Assembly: GCA_965242685.1 (NCBI GenBank)
Contig: OZ251487.1
Location: forward strand, 248,001 to 312,000
Direction: 5' to 3'
From: G965215055 sp965242685
GTDB lineage: Bacteria > Pseudomonadota > Gammaproteobacteria > UBA4575
Length of the DNA: 64,000 nucleotides
A model generated the notes under the pieces. It was not told the DNA's origin and searched no databases. It saw only the letters and a program-made list of their open reading frames with translations. Made by a program: the position numbers and the translations under genes. Below are positions 17,665 to 26,214 of this stretch, one piece after another; within the stretch, counting starts at the first letter, position 1, and each line of letters opens with the position of its first letter.

Positions 17665-19863
17665 ATGTCACGTAAAAAAAAGCTCACCGATCCGTATGCA
17701 AAACGCGAGGCCGGCAAATACGCCCATCCGATTGCCAGCCGTGAACTCATCCTGGAAGTCTTGGAAAAAAGCGCCGGCCCGACCTCGTTGAGTGCCCTGC
17801 ACCGGACGCTGGACGTCCGCTCCGACAAGGCTGTGGACGCACTGGCGCGCCGCCTGGCCGCGATGGAACGCGATGGCCAGATCATCCGCAACCGACAAAA
17901 TCACTACCTGCCCGTCACCAAAGTAGACCTGGTGCGCGGGCGCGTCATGGGACATCCCGACGGATTCGGTTTTCTGATACCGGATGAGCCGGATGAAAGC
18001 GGTGCCGACCTGTTTCTGTCGCCCTTTGAAATGCGCACCCTCATGCACGGTGATCGCGCCGTCGTGCGGCCTGCCGGCCTATCCAAACGCGGCAAACCGC
18101 AAGCCAAGCTGGTAGAAATTATAGAGCGTCACAACAAACAGATCGTCGGCAGATACTACAAAGAATCCGGTATCGGCTTCGTCGTACCGGACAACCGGCG
18201 CCTGCATCAGGATGTCATGATTCCGGCGCATCACATCAACGGTGCGGCCAACGGCCAATTCGTCGTCGCCGCGATCATCGAACAGCCAAACAGACACCGA
18301 CAACCGATCGGCAAGATCATCGAAGTGTTGGGAGACCACCTTGCGCCGGGCATGGAAATTGACGTGGCCGTCCGCTCCTACGACCTGCCGCACACATGGC
18401 CGGACGAAGTATTACGCGAAATACGCGAATTGGACGAAGAAGACATTCGCTTGCAGCTTGTACGGCGCAAAGACCTGCGCGCCTTGCCATTCGTCACCAT
18501 TGACGGCGAGGACGCCAAAGACTTTGATGACGCCGTAGTTTGCGAGCCGCGCACGCACGGCTGGCGCTTGTGGGTGGCGATTGCCGACGTTGCGCACTAC
18601 GTACGTTCCGGTTCGGCGCTTGACCTGGAGGCGCGCAAACGCGGCACTTCGGTCTACTTCCCCGAGCGCGTCATCCCCATGTTTCCCGAGCGGCTTTCCA
18701 ACGACCTATGCTCCCTGAAACCCAAAGTAGATCGGTTGGCGATAGTCTGCGAGATGCTTATTTCGCCGACCGGCGAACTCAGGCGCGCCACCTTTTACGA
18801 GGCCGTAATTCATTCCATCGCACGGTTGACCTATAACGAAGTACAACATCGGCTTGACTCCGGCGCCGCGCCGGCGCACCTCGCACATCTGCAAGGCGTA
18901 TACCGCGCCCTCAATAAACGGCGCAAAAAACGCGAAGCCGTTGATTTCGAGATGCAGGAAACAGTTTTCAGATTTGACCGCAACGGCAAGATAGAGGCCA
19001 TTCTTCCGTCTCAACGCCACCAGTCACATAAGATCATCGAAGAATGTATGATCTGTGCCAACGTCGCCGCGGCAAAATTCATTACCAGACAGAAATTACC
19101 CACCCTGTTTCGCGTACACGACGCCCCCACCGAAGACAAACTGAAGAAAGTGAGAGAATTTCTTCAGCTACTCGGCATAGCATTCACCGCCACCAAACCG
19201 CAATCCGGCGACTACGTGGCGGTAATGAAAAACATCTCGGCGCGCAAAGACAAGGCCATCATCGAAAAGGTACTGCTACGCTCTATGGCGCAGGCCACCT
19301 ACACCCCCAAAAACGTTGGGCACTTTGGCCTGGCGTTGCCACTATACACCCACTTCACCTCACCGATTCGCCGTTATCCCGACCTGATCGTGCACCGCAC
19401 CATTCGCCACCTGCTGGCAAAAGAGAGCCGGCATCTATTCCCGCTTTCCAAAAACGACCTACTCATCCTGGGAGAAGAATGCTCCATGTGTGAACGCCGC
19501 GCCGATGATGCCACCCGTGACGTGGATACATGGTTAAAGTGCGAATACATGCTCGACAAAGTGGGGCAGAAATTTTCAGGCGTGATCAGCCAGGTTGCGT
19601 CATTCGGATTTTTCGTCACCCTCAACGACCTGCTCATAGAAGGATTGGTACACGTTACGGCACTGAGCAACGACTACTACCACTACGATGAAGCCTCGCA
19701 GCGCCTGTTCGGCGAGCGGAGTAACAGGTCCTATCGCCTTGGCGATGCCGTCAAAGTAGTGGTTGCCGCCGTCAATCTGGATGATCGCAAGATCGACTTT
19801 GTTCTGGCCGCACCTTCCGGCGGCGCGAACAAGTCCGCAAGACGCAAAAGACGCCGCCGTTAA
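17665..19863 (+). CDS. rnr: Ribonuclease R
   Basis: 3'-to-5' exoribonuclease of the RNB/RNase II family that digests structured RNA. An N-terminal winged-helix and cold-shock region, the RNB catalytic motif DGEDAKDFDDAVV around residues 278-290 with the metal-binding aspartates, YTHFTSPIRRYPDLIVHR, and a C-terminal S1 domain (GQKFSGVISQVASFGFFVTL) followed by a Lys/Arg tail (KSARRKRRRR). 732 residues, typical. Its stop overlaps the rlmB start by one base, so the two are coupled. Confidence 0.96.
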   Translation: MSRKKKLTDPYAKREAGKYAHPIASRELILEVLEKSAGPTSLSALHRTLDVRSDKAVDALARRLAAMERDGQIIRNRQNHYLPVTKVDLVRGRVMGHPDGFGFLIPDEPDESGADLFLSPFEMRTLMHGDRAVVRPAGLSKRGKPQAKLVEIIERHNKQIVGRYYKESGIGFVVPDNRRLHQDVMIPAHHINGAANGQFVVAAIIEQPNRHRQPIGKIIEVLGDHLAPGMEIDVAVRSYDLPHTWPDEVLREIRELDEEDIRLQLVRRKDLRALPFVTIDGEDAKDFDDAVVCEPRTHGWRLWVAIADVAHYVRSGSALDLEARKRGTSVYFPERVIPMFPERLSNDLCSLKPKVDRLAIVCEMLISPTGELRRATFYEAVIHSIARLTYNEVQHRLDSGAAPAHLAHLQGVYRALNKRRKKREAVDFEMQETVFRFDRNGKIEAILPSQRHQSHKIIEECMICANVAAAKFITRQKLPTLFRVHDAPTEDKLKKVREFLQLLGIAFTATKPQSGDYVAVMKNISARKDKAIIEKVLLRSMAQATYTPKNVGHFGLALPLYTHFTSPIRRYPDLIVHRTIRHLLAKESRHLFPLSKNDLLILGEECSMCERRADDATRDVDTWLKCEYMLDKVGQKFSGVISQVASFGFFVTLNDLLIEGLVHVTALSNDYYHYDEASQRLFGERSNRSYRLGDAVKVVVAAVNLDDRKIDFVLAAPSGGANKSARRKRRRR

Positions 19864-20603
19864 TGACGGGCGCGGCATATGGATTGCACGATTGCCTGGC
19901 GGTGCTCCGGCAAAAAACCCTTCAGATTCAAGAAGTATGCCTGCTAAAGGCGCGCAACGACCAACGCATACGACAGATTCGGGAACAGGCCTCGGCCAGA
20001 AAAGTACCGCACCGATTCGTCACCGGCAAACAACTTGAACGTCTTTGCGGTAGTGCCAACCATCAGGGCGTGGTAGTCCTCTACAGGCGCCGGCAAGCCC
20101 TCGACGCCGTTGATTTTCTGGACTACTGTAGTGCCGCCCGTCACCCGTTGCTGCTATTGGTACTCGATCAAGTCGTCGACCCGCACAACGTGGGGGCGTG
20201 TTTGCGCACCGCCGAGGCGGCCGGCGCCGATGCGGTAATTACCGCAGGCAGAAACTCCGCCCTGCTTACCCCCGCCGCACGCAAGGTATCATGCGGTGCC
20301 TCGGAGCGCGTGCCGTTTGTCGTCGTGGGCAACCTCGCGCGTTACCTGAAGTCACTCAAGCAGCAGTCTGTATGGGTATACGGCACTCAGCCGCAGGCGC
20401 AAAAATCACTATATCAAGCCGATTTTTGCCGTTCCGTTGCGCTGGTGGTCGGCGCCGAAGCCACGGGCATACGCAGGCTCACGGCGGCAACCTGTGATGA
20501 ACTACTGCATTTGCCCATGCGTGGCGAAGTGGCCAGCCTCAACGTCTCCGTGGCGGCCGGTATCGGCTTGTTTGAAAGTGTTCGCCAAAGGCAAACGAAC
20601 TAG
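19863..20603 (+). CDS. rlmB: 23S rRNA (guanosine-2'-O-)-methyltransferase RlmB
   Basis: SPOUT methyltransferase that methylates G2251 of 23S rRNA. The N-terminal substrate-binding domain (YGLHDCLAVL) is followed by the knotted SAM domain with motif 1 LVLDQVVDPHNVGACLRTAEAAGADAV, motif 2 LVVGAEATGIRRL and motif 3 LPMRGEVASLNVSVAAGI. Overlaps the rnr stop codon by one base, the classic rnr-rlmB arrangement. The 246-residue length is normal. Confidence 0.93.
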   Translation: MTGAAYGLHDCLAVLRQKTLQIQEVCLLKARNDQRIRQIREQASARKVPHRFVTGKQLERLCGSANHQGVVVLYRRRQALDAVDFLDYCSAARHPLLLLVLDQVVDPHNVGACLRTAEAAGADAVITAGRNSALLTPAARKVSCGASERVPFVVVGNLARYLKSLKQQSVWVYGTQPQAQKSLYQADFCRSVALVVGAEATGIRRLTAATCDELLHLPMRGEVASLNVSVAAGIGLFESVRQRQTN

Positions 20604-20686
20604 AGAACGAGGCGCGTGCGTTCGGGTTGTTTGACGCCGCAACCTGGCGTAAACTTACGCAAATACAAATATAACTAAAACTCCTT

Positions 20687-20713
20687 GCCGCACCGGCGCG
20701 TTTGACGGGTGGC
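20687..20713 (+). promoter_or_regulatory. Possible S6-S18 autoregulatory leader hairpin
   Basis: In the rpsF leader, GCC-gc-ACC at 20687-20694 can pair with GGT-GGC at 20708-20713, with the trinucleotide CCG at the loop edge. Bacterial rpsF leaders commonly carry a hairpin bound by S6 and S18 that has a conserved CCG. The match is weak and was judged by eye. Confidence 0.25.
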
Positions 20714-20736
20714 ATTAACCATGGGGAGAGATGCGC

Positions 20737-21231
20737 ATGCGTCACTACGAAATAATATTTCTGGTACATCCCGACCAAAGCGGTCAAGTGCCCGAAATGA
20801 TTGAGCGTTATCATTCAATCATTGAAAAAGAAAACGAGGGTAAAATCCACAGACTGGAAGATTGGGGGCGTCTTCAGCTTGCCTATCCGATTCAGAAAGT
20901 ACACAAGGCGCACTACGTGCTGATGAATGTCGAATGCGGACAGGAAGCCCTCGATGAGATCAACGGTGCCTTTCGGTTCAACGACGCCGTAATGCGCAAC
21001 ATGATCATCGGTGTGAAAAAGGCGATTACCGAGCCTTCCTCAATGATGAAAGAGATCGAAAAAGAAAAGGCGGAGGAGTCCGAACAATTGACTGAAAAAA
21101 CTGCCGATAAAAGTGAGCCGGACAGTGTGGACAGTGAGGCCGCCGCACCCGAAACACCTCCCGAAGCACAACCGGAAACCGAAACACAACCCGAAGCCCC
21201 GGCCGCCCGGGACGCCGTAGAGGAGGCCTAA
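20737..21231 (+). CDS. rpsF: 30S ribosomal protein S6 with long acidic tail
   Basis: Binds S18 and central-domain 16S rRNA. The S6 core (MRHYEIIFLVHPDQSGQVPEM, AYPIQKVHKAHYVLMNVEC, RFNDAVMRNMI) is complete by residue 97. A further 67 residues rich in Glu, Pro, Ala and Thr (EAQPETETQPEAPAARDAVEEA at the end) make this unusually long; E. coli S6 has 131 to 135. I begin at the second in-frame ATG, since GGGGAG lies 8 bases ahead of it and abuts the first. It opens the rpsF-rpsR-rplI-dnaB-alr run. Confidence 0.93.
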   Translation: MRHYEIIFLVHPDQSGQVPEMIERYHSIIEKENEGKIHRLEDWGRLQLAYPIQKVHKAHYVLMNVECGQEALDEINGAFRFNDAVMRNMIIGVKKAITEPSSMMKEIEKEKAEESEQLTEKTADKSEPDSVDSEAAAPETPPEAQPETETQPEAPAARDAVEEA

Positions 21232-21232
21232 C

Positions 21233-21457
21233 ATGCCCGGCTACTTTCGCAGAAAAAGATATTGCCGCTTTACGGAAGAAGGCATAGAAGAAGTGGACTA
21301 CAAAGACGTCAAGCTGTTGCGAGACTTTATCACCGAAACCGGAAAAATTATTCCCAGCAGAGTCACCGGCACCAAGGCGAGGTATCAGCGGCAGCTATCC
21401 AGGGCGATAAAACGCGCCCGTTACGTCGCCTTGCTTCCCTACAGCGATCAGCACTGA
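21233..21457 (+). CDS. rpsR: 30S ribosomal protein S18
   Basis: Small basic protein of 74 residues that pairs with S6. Core signature KDVKLLRDFITETGKIIPSRVTGTKARYQRQLSRAIKRARYVALLPY is fully conserved. A single Cys in the N-terminal RYCRFT stretch does not make a full zinc site. One base separates it from the rpsF stop. Confidence 0.97.
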   Translation: MPGYFRRKRYCRFTEEGIEEVDYKDVKLLRDFITETGKIIPSRVTGTKARYQRQLSRAIKRARYVALLPYSDQH

Positions 21458-21481
21458 GCGGGCAATAACGGATAGAGAACG

Positions 21482-21931
21482 ATGGAAGTTATTCTGCTTG
21501 CAAAAATTGACAACCTCGGCGACCTTGGCGAAAAAGTAAAGGTACGCCCGGGATACGCGCGCAACTATCTCGTCCCCAGTGGCAAGGCAAAGTTTGCCAC
21601 GAAGGAAAACGTAGCCGAATTTGAGGCGCGGCGTGCCGAACTGGAAAGAATCGCCTCTGAATCATTGGCGCGTGCCGAGGCGCGCAAGGCCGACTTGGAC
21701 GGATTCAAGATCACCGTCACCGCAAAGACCGCCAGCGAAGGCAAACTATTCGGCTCCATAGGCACCGGCGACATCCTGGAGGCACTGCAAAAGGCCGGCA
21801 AGGAAATTGAAAAGAAAGAAATACGCCTGCCCTCCGGTGTCTTCAGGCACACCGGCGAATATCAGGTGGACATCCACCTGCATACCGACGTAGACGCTAC
21901 GGTGCATCTGGAAGTCGTTGCCGAAGAATAA
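21482..21931 (+). CDS. rplI: 50S ribosomal protein L9
   Basis: Two-domain 23S rRNA-binding protein. The N-terminal domain MEVILLAKIDNLGDLGEKVKVRPGYARNYLVPSGKA is diagnostic, followed by the long connecting helix (residues 41-74) and the C-terminal domain. 149 residues, normal, 24 bases after rpsR. Confidence 0.97.
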   Translation: MEVILLAKIDNLGDLGEKVKVRPGYARNYLVPSGKAKFATKENVAEFEARRAELERIASESLARAEARKADLDGFKITVTAKTASEGKLFGSIGTGDILEALQKAGKEIEKKEIRLPSGVFRHTGEYQVDIHLHTDVDATVHLEVVAEE

Positions 21932-21963
21932 CTGCCATGGGGCGGTTGTGAGGCTATAGCAAA

Positions 21964-23370
21964 GTGCCCGAACCGACCGCGATCGGCACCGATTACAGTG
22001 CCACGAAAACCGAAGACCTGCGCGCCCCGCCATACGATCTCGAGGCCGAAAAATCGGTGTTGGGCGGCCTGCTGGTGGACAACGACTGCTGGGAGAAGAT
22101 CGCCGACAAGCTCGTTGACGAAGACTTCCACATCTTCAACCACCGCCTCATCTTCCGCGCGATAGAGGAACTGGCCGACAACAACGAACCGTTTGATGTC
22201 ATAACACTCTCCGACCGGCTGCGCGACAACAAAGAGATCGAAGACGCCGACAACGTCTTGGCATACCTGGCCGCCCTGGCCAACGACGCCTTCAGTGCCG
22301 CCGGCATGGAAGCGCACGCCCGCATCGTCCGCGAGAAGTCTACCCTGCGCAAGATGATCCGCGCCGGCAACGAGATCGCCACCGCCGCAATGACCCCCGA
22401 AGGCCGCAAAATTGATGCCCTGCTCGACGAGGCCGAACAAAAGATCTTTCAGATTGCCGACCGCCAGACCCGCACGGCCGCGGGCCTCGAAAAACTCAGC
22501 CCCCTGCTCAAGGCGACGGTGGGGCATCTTGCCGACCTGTCCGCGCGCGACGATCCCGTTACCGGCCTTGCCACCGGCTTCGGCGAATTTGACGAACAAA
22601 CCGCCGGCCTGCAACCCGGCGAACTCATCATCATTGCCGGGCGGCCCTCCATGGGCAAGACCAGCCTGGCCATGAACATCGCCGAGACCACCGCCATGAC
22701 CGACGGCAAGAGCGTCGCCATTTTCAGCATGGAAATGCCCGCGCGCGCCTTGGCGTTGCGGATGATATCCTCACTCGGGCGCGTCGACCAACAGCGCGTC
22801 CGCACCGGACGCCTGGTAGACAACGATTGGGCAAGGCTCACCAGTGCCGTAACCATGCTTGAGCAAACCAACGTATTCGTTGACGACTCCGCGGCACTCT
22901 CCCCCACCGAAATACGCGCCCGCGCCCGGCGGCTAAAGCGCGAGCGGGGCCTGGCGCTGGTGGTGGTTGACTACCTGCAACTGATGCGGGTTGCCGGCAC
23001 CGTCGAAAACCGCGCCACCGAAATCTCCGAAATCTCACGCTCACTCAAGGCGCTGGCCAAGGAACTCAACATTCCGGTCGTCGCGCTTTCGCAACTCAAT
23101 CGCAGCCTCGAACAGCGCACCGACAAACGCCCGATCATGTCCGATCTCCGCGAATCGGGCGCCATCGAACAGGATGCCGATCTCATCGTCTTCATCTACC
23201 GAGACGAGGTCTACAACGAAGATTCGCCGGACAAAAACATCGCAGAGATCATCGTTGCCAAGCAGCGCAACGGCCCGATCTTCAAGACGCGATTAACGTT
23301 CCTCGGGAAATACATCCGCTTTGAAAACTACGCCCCCGAACAGGACGAGGGCGGATACTTCGGTGAGTAG
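21964..23370 (+). CDS. dnaB: Replicative DNA helicase DnaB
   Basis: Hexameric helicase that unwinds DNA ahead of the replisome. N-terminal domain YDLEAEKSVLGGLLVDNDCW, linker, and RecA-like motor with Walker A GRPSMGKTS at about 225-233, Walker B VVVDYLQLM, and QLNRSLEQRTDKRPIMSDLRESGAIEQDADLI. No intein. Starts with GTG 32 bases after rplI. 468 residues, typical. Confidence 0.97.
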   Translation: MPEPTAIGTDYSATKTEDLRAPPYDLEAEKSVLGGLLVDNDCWEKIADKLVDEDFHIFNHRLIFRAIEELADNNEPFDVITLSDRLRDNKEIEDADNVLAYLAALANDAFSAAGMEAHARIVREKSTLRKMIRAGNEIATAAMTPEGRKIDALLDEAEQKIFQIADRQTRTAAGLEKLSPLLKATVGHLADLSARDDPVTGLATGFGEFDEQTAGLQPGELIIIAGRPSMGKTSLAMNIAETTAMTDGKSVAIFSMEMPARALALRMISSLGRVDQQRVRTGRLVDNDWARLTSAVTMLEQTNVFVDDSAALSPTEIRARARRLKRERGLALVVVDYLQLMRVAGTVENRATEISEISRSLKALAKELNIPVVALSQLNRSLEQRTDKRPIMSDLRESGAIEQDADLIVFIYRDEVYNEDSPDKNIAEIIVAKQRNGPIFKTRLTFLGKYIRFENYAPEQDEGGYFGE

Positions 23371-23420
23371 CCGCGCGTGAAACGGGGCGTATAGATCAAT
23401 TCGCCTTGGGCGGTGCCCGT

Positions 23421-24503
23421 ATGAAAAGGAGGACGCGCGCGTTAATCAACCTTGCACACCTTAAAAAAAACCTGGCCGGCGTGAAAAGCATCGTCGGGCG
23501 TTCGCGTATCATGGCGGTCGTCAAGGCCGACGCCTACGGACACGGCATGACGGCGGCGTGTAAGGCCTTGACCGCCGCCGACGCCTTCGCCGTGGCGCAC
23601 GTAGACGAAGCGCTGGAAATACGCGCCGGCGGCATACGGAAACCCATCGTGGCGCTACAGGGTTTCGGCACTGCCGAAGAACTGCAATCCGCCATAACCC
23701 ATGATATTCAAGTCGTCGTCCACCATCCCGAACAACTGAAAATACTGAAACACGTCCCGCAGGCGGGCAGCCTGGAAATACATCTCAAACTCGACACCGG
23801 CATGGGGCGTCTCGGGTTTCACCCCTCACAATTCAAGCGGATCATCGCCGAACTGAACACGATCATGACGCCGCCGCCGACCATAACCGCAATGACCCAC
23901 CTGGCCTGTGCCGACCAACCCGACAATCCCGCCACCGCGCATCAACTTAAAACCTTTGACCGCGCTTTGGAACAAGAAAAATACCCCCGCAGCGTCGCCA
24001 ACTCGGCGGCCATACTTACCCTGCCGCAATCCCATTACGATTGGGTGCGCCCCGGCCTGATGCTGTACGGGGTGAACCCGCTTGCCGTTGCCACAAAAAA
24101 GGCCGTGCAAGTGGACTTGCGTCCCGCGATGAGCCTGTGCGCACCGCTCATCTCCGTAAAGACGTGTCGGCGAGGGACCCGGATCGGTTATGGTGGTGAG
24201 TATCGTTGCCCTCGTGATATGGTGACCGGCATCGTGGCGGCGGGTTACGCCGATGGCTATCCCCGGCATCTAAAGCATGCCTCGGACGTATTCGTATGCG
24301 GCCGGCGCGCCCCCGTCGTCGGGCGCGTATCGATGGACATGATCGCCGTAGACCTGACCTCGGTGGAGGCCCGGGTGGGCGAAAAAGTTGAACTTTGGGG
24401 CGATAATATCTCCGTTTCCGAAATATCCGCCCATGCGGAAACCATAAGCTACGAATTACTGTGTGCGGCCGGCAACGCCGTTGACAAAGAATATATACGA
24501 TAA
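23421..24503 (+). CDS. alr: Alanine racemase
   Basis: Pyridoxal-phosphate enzyme that makes D-alanine for peptidoglycan. The PLP lysine is in VVKADAYGHG (Lys35 from the ATG), and IGYGGEY supplies the second catalytic Tyr. C-terminal beta domain intact (VSMDMIAVDLT). I take the ATG at 23421, since MKRRTRALINLAHLKKNL is a normal N-terminus; the frame opens with TTG 15 bases earlier. Follows dnaB as in many gammaproteobacteria. Confidence 0.93.
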   Translation: MKRRTRALINLAHLKKNLAGVKSIVGRSRIMAVVKADAYGHGMTAACKALTAADAFAVAHVDEALEIRAGGIRKPIVALQGFGTAEELQSAITHDIQVVVHHPEQLKILKHVPQAGSLEIHLKLDTGMGRLGFHPSQFKRIIAELNTIMTPPPTITAMTHLACADQPDNPATAHQLKTFDRALEQEKYPRSVANSAAILTLPQSHYDWVRPGLMLYGVNPLAVATKKAVQVDLRPAMSLCAPLISVKTCRRGTRIGYGGEYRCPRDMVTGIVAAGYADGYPRHLKHASDVFVCGRRAPVVGRVSMDMIAVDLTSVEARVGEKVELWGDNISVSEISAHAETISYELLCAAGNAVDKEYIR

Positions 24504-24529
24504 CGAATAGACGAAGCGAAGGTGGCGAA

Positions 24530-26200
24530 GTGGAAAAAATCTGGTTAAAAAACTACCCGCGGGGGATCCCCGAATTTATCGACATTGATCGGTACCGATC
24601 GCTTGCGCAGATGTTCGACGAATGCGCTGGACGTTATGCCCAACTTCCGGCCTTTGCCAACATGGGCGCCTGCCTGAGCTTTGCCGAACTCGATATAGAA
24701 AGCTACAACTTTGCGGCCTTTCTCCAGGCGGAACTAGGCTTAAAAAAGGGCGAACGCATCGCCATCATGTTGCCCAACCTGTTGCAATTTCCGATAGCCT
24801 TGTACGGTGCCTTGCGCGCCGGCCTGGTAGTCGTCAACGTCAATCCCCAGTACACCGCGCGCGAACTCGGGCACTACCTGAAAGACTCGGGCGCCAAGGC
24901 CATTGTCATCCTGGAAAACTTTGCCGGCGTACTGGAGGAAGTCGTCGCCGATACGCCGGTGGAACACATCATCCTCACGCGGGCGGGAGACGTGCTCAAC
25001 TTTCCCAAATCCGTGATCGTAAACCTCGTACTCAAACACGTGCGCCGCAAGATTCCCGCCTACAAACTGGATCGCGCCATACCCTTCAAACAGGTGCTGG
25101 CCGTCGGTCAGCGCCGGCAGCTTATCAAGCCCGACCTGGATAAAGAAGACCTTGCCTTCCTGCAATATACCGGCGGCACGACCGGCCTGGCCAAGGGCGC
25201 GATGCTCACGCACGGCAACCTGCTTGCCAACGTCGCGCAGGCGGCGGCCTGGTTTGAGCCGATACTCAAAGAACGCGAAGAGATCGTCGTCACCGCCTTG
25301 CCGCTTTATCACGTCTTCGCCTTGACCGCCAACTGCTTCCTGTTCACCCGTCTGGGAGGACTGAACTACCTGATCACCGACCCCCGCGACATGTCGGGGT
25401 TTGTCGCCGCATTGCGCAAGGTCAAATTTTCCGTAATAACCGGCGTCAACACCCTCTTCAACGGCCTGCTGCACGCCGACGGCTTTGCCGGCCTCGACTT
25501 TTCCCGTCTAAAGGTCACGCTGGGCGGCGGCATGGCGGTACAACAGGCGGTGGCCGAGGCCTGGAAAAAAACCACCGGTGGCGTACTGATAGAGGCCTAC
25601 GGTCTGACCGAGACCTCCCCGGCGGTAACCATCAACCCGCTCGACCTGCAAGAATACAACGGCGCCATCGGCCTGCCGCTGCCGAACACCGAAGTCTCCA
25701 TCCAGAACGACGCCGGTGATCACCTGGACATCGGCGAGGCCGGCGAACTTTGCGTGCGCGGCCCGCAAGTCATGCGGGGCTACTGGAATCAGCCCGAAGA
25801 AACGCGGGCCGTCTTAAACGCAGACGGATGGTTTCGTACCGGCGACATCGCCACGCTGGACGGCGAAGGTTTCGTGCGCATCGTCGACCGCAAAAAAGAC
25901 ATGATCCTGGTATCCGGTTTCAACGTCTACCCGAATGAAATCGAAGGCGTGGTATCCGCCCACGCCGGCGTCCTCGAAGTCGCCGCGGTGGGCGTCAGTG
26001 ACGCCGAGTCCGGCGAAGTCGTAAAACTCTACATCGTCAAAAAAGACCCCGCACTGACTGAGGAAGACATACGGGCGCATTGTAAAGAGCACCTGACCCG
26101 CTACAAATGGCCCAAACACATCGAATTTCGCAACGAACTGCCCAAGACCAACGTCGGCAAGATCCTGCGCCGCGCGTTACGAGACGAGCACCACAACTAA
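24530..26200 (+). CDS. fadD: Long-chain fatty-acid-CoA ligase (FadD type)
   Basis: AMP-forming acyl-CoA synthetase that activates fatty acids via an acyl-adenylate. ANL motifs are complete: the P-loop-like YTGGTTGLAKGAM near residue 212, EAYGLTETSPAV near 357, WFRTGDIATLD, RKKDMILVSGFNVYP, and the catalytic Lys in KTNVGKILRR near the C-terminus. 556 residues, full length. Starts with GTG. Ends 15 bases before the FRG-TPR gene, so transcripts may run into the accessory block. Confidence 0.9.
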   Translation: MEKIWLKNYPRGIPEFIDIDRYRSLAQMFDECAGRYAQLPAFANMGACLSFAELDIESYNFAAFLQAELGLKKGERIAIMLPNLLQFPIALYGALRAGLVVVNVNPQYTARELGHYLKDSGAKAIVILENFAGVLEEVVADTPVEHIILTRAGDVLNFPKSVIVNLVLKHVRRKIPAYKLDRAIPFKQVLAVGQRRQLIKPDLDKEDLAFLQYTGGTTGLAKGAMLTHGNLLANVAQAAAWFEPILKEREEIVVTALPLYHVFALTANCFLFTRLGGLNYLITDPRDMSGFVAALRKVKFSVITGVNTLFNGLLHADGFAGLDFSRLKVTLGGGMAVQQAVAEAWKKTTGGVLIEAYGLTETSPAVTINPLDLQEYNGAIGLPLPNTEVSIQNDAGDHLDIGEAGELCVRGPQVMRGYWNQPEETRAVLNADGWFRTGDIATLDGEGFVRIVDRKKDMILVSGFNVYPNEIEGVVSAHAGVLEVAAVGVSDAESGEVVKLYIVKKDPALTEEDIRAHCKEHLTRYKWPKHIEFRNELPKTNVGKILRRALRDEHHN

Positions 26201-26214
26201 CATGATTTCATTCT

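Noticed and set aside
21862..22614. 250-codon open frame on the - strand over dnaB
   Set aside because: Glycine/valine-rich shadow of the dnaB coding strand.
24740..25474. 244-codon open frame on the - strand over fadD
   Set aside because: Shadow of a strong, motif-complete gene; no domain.
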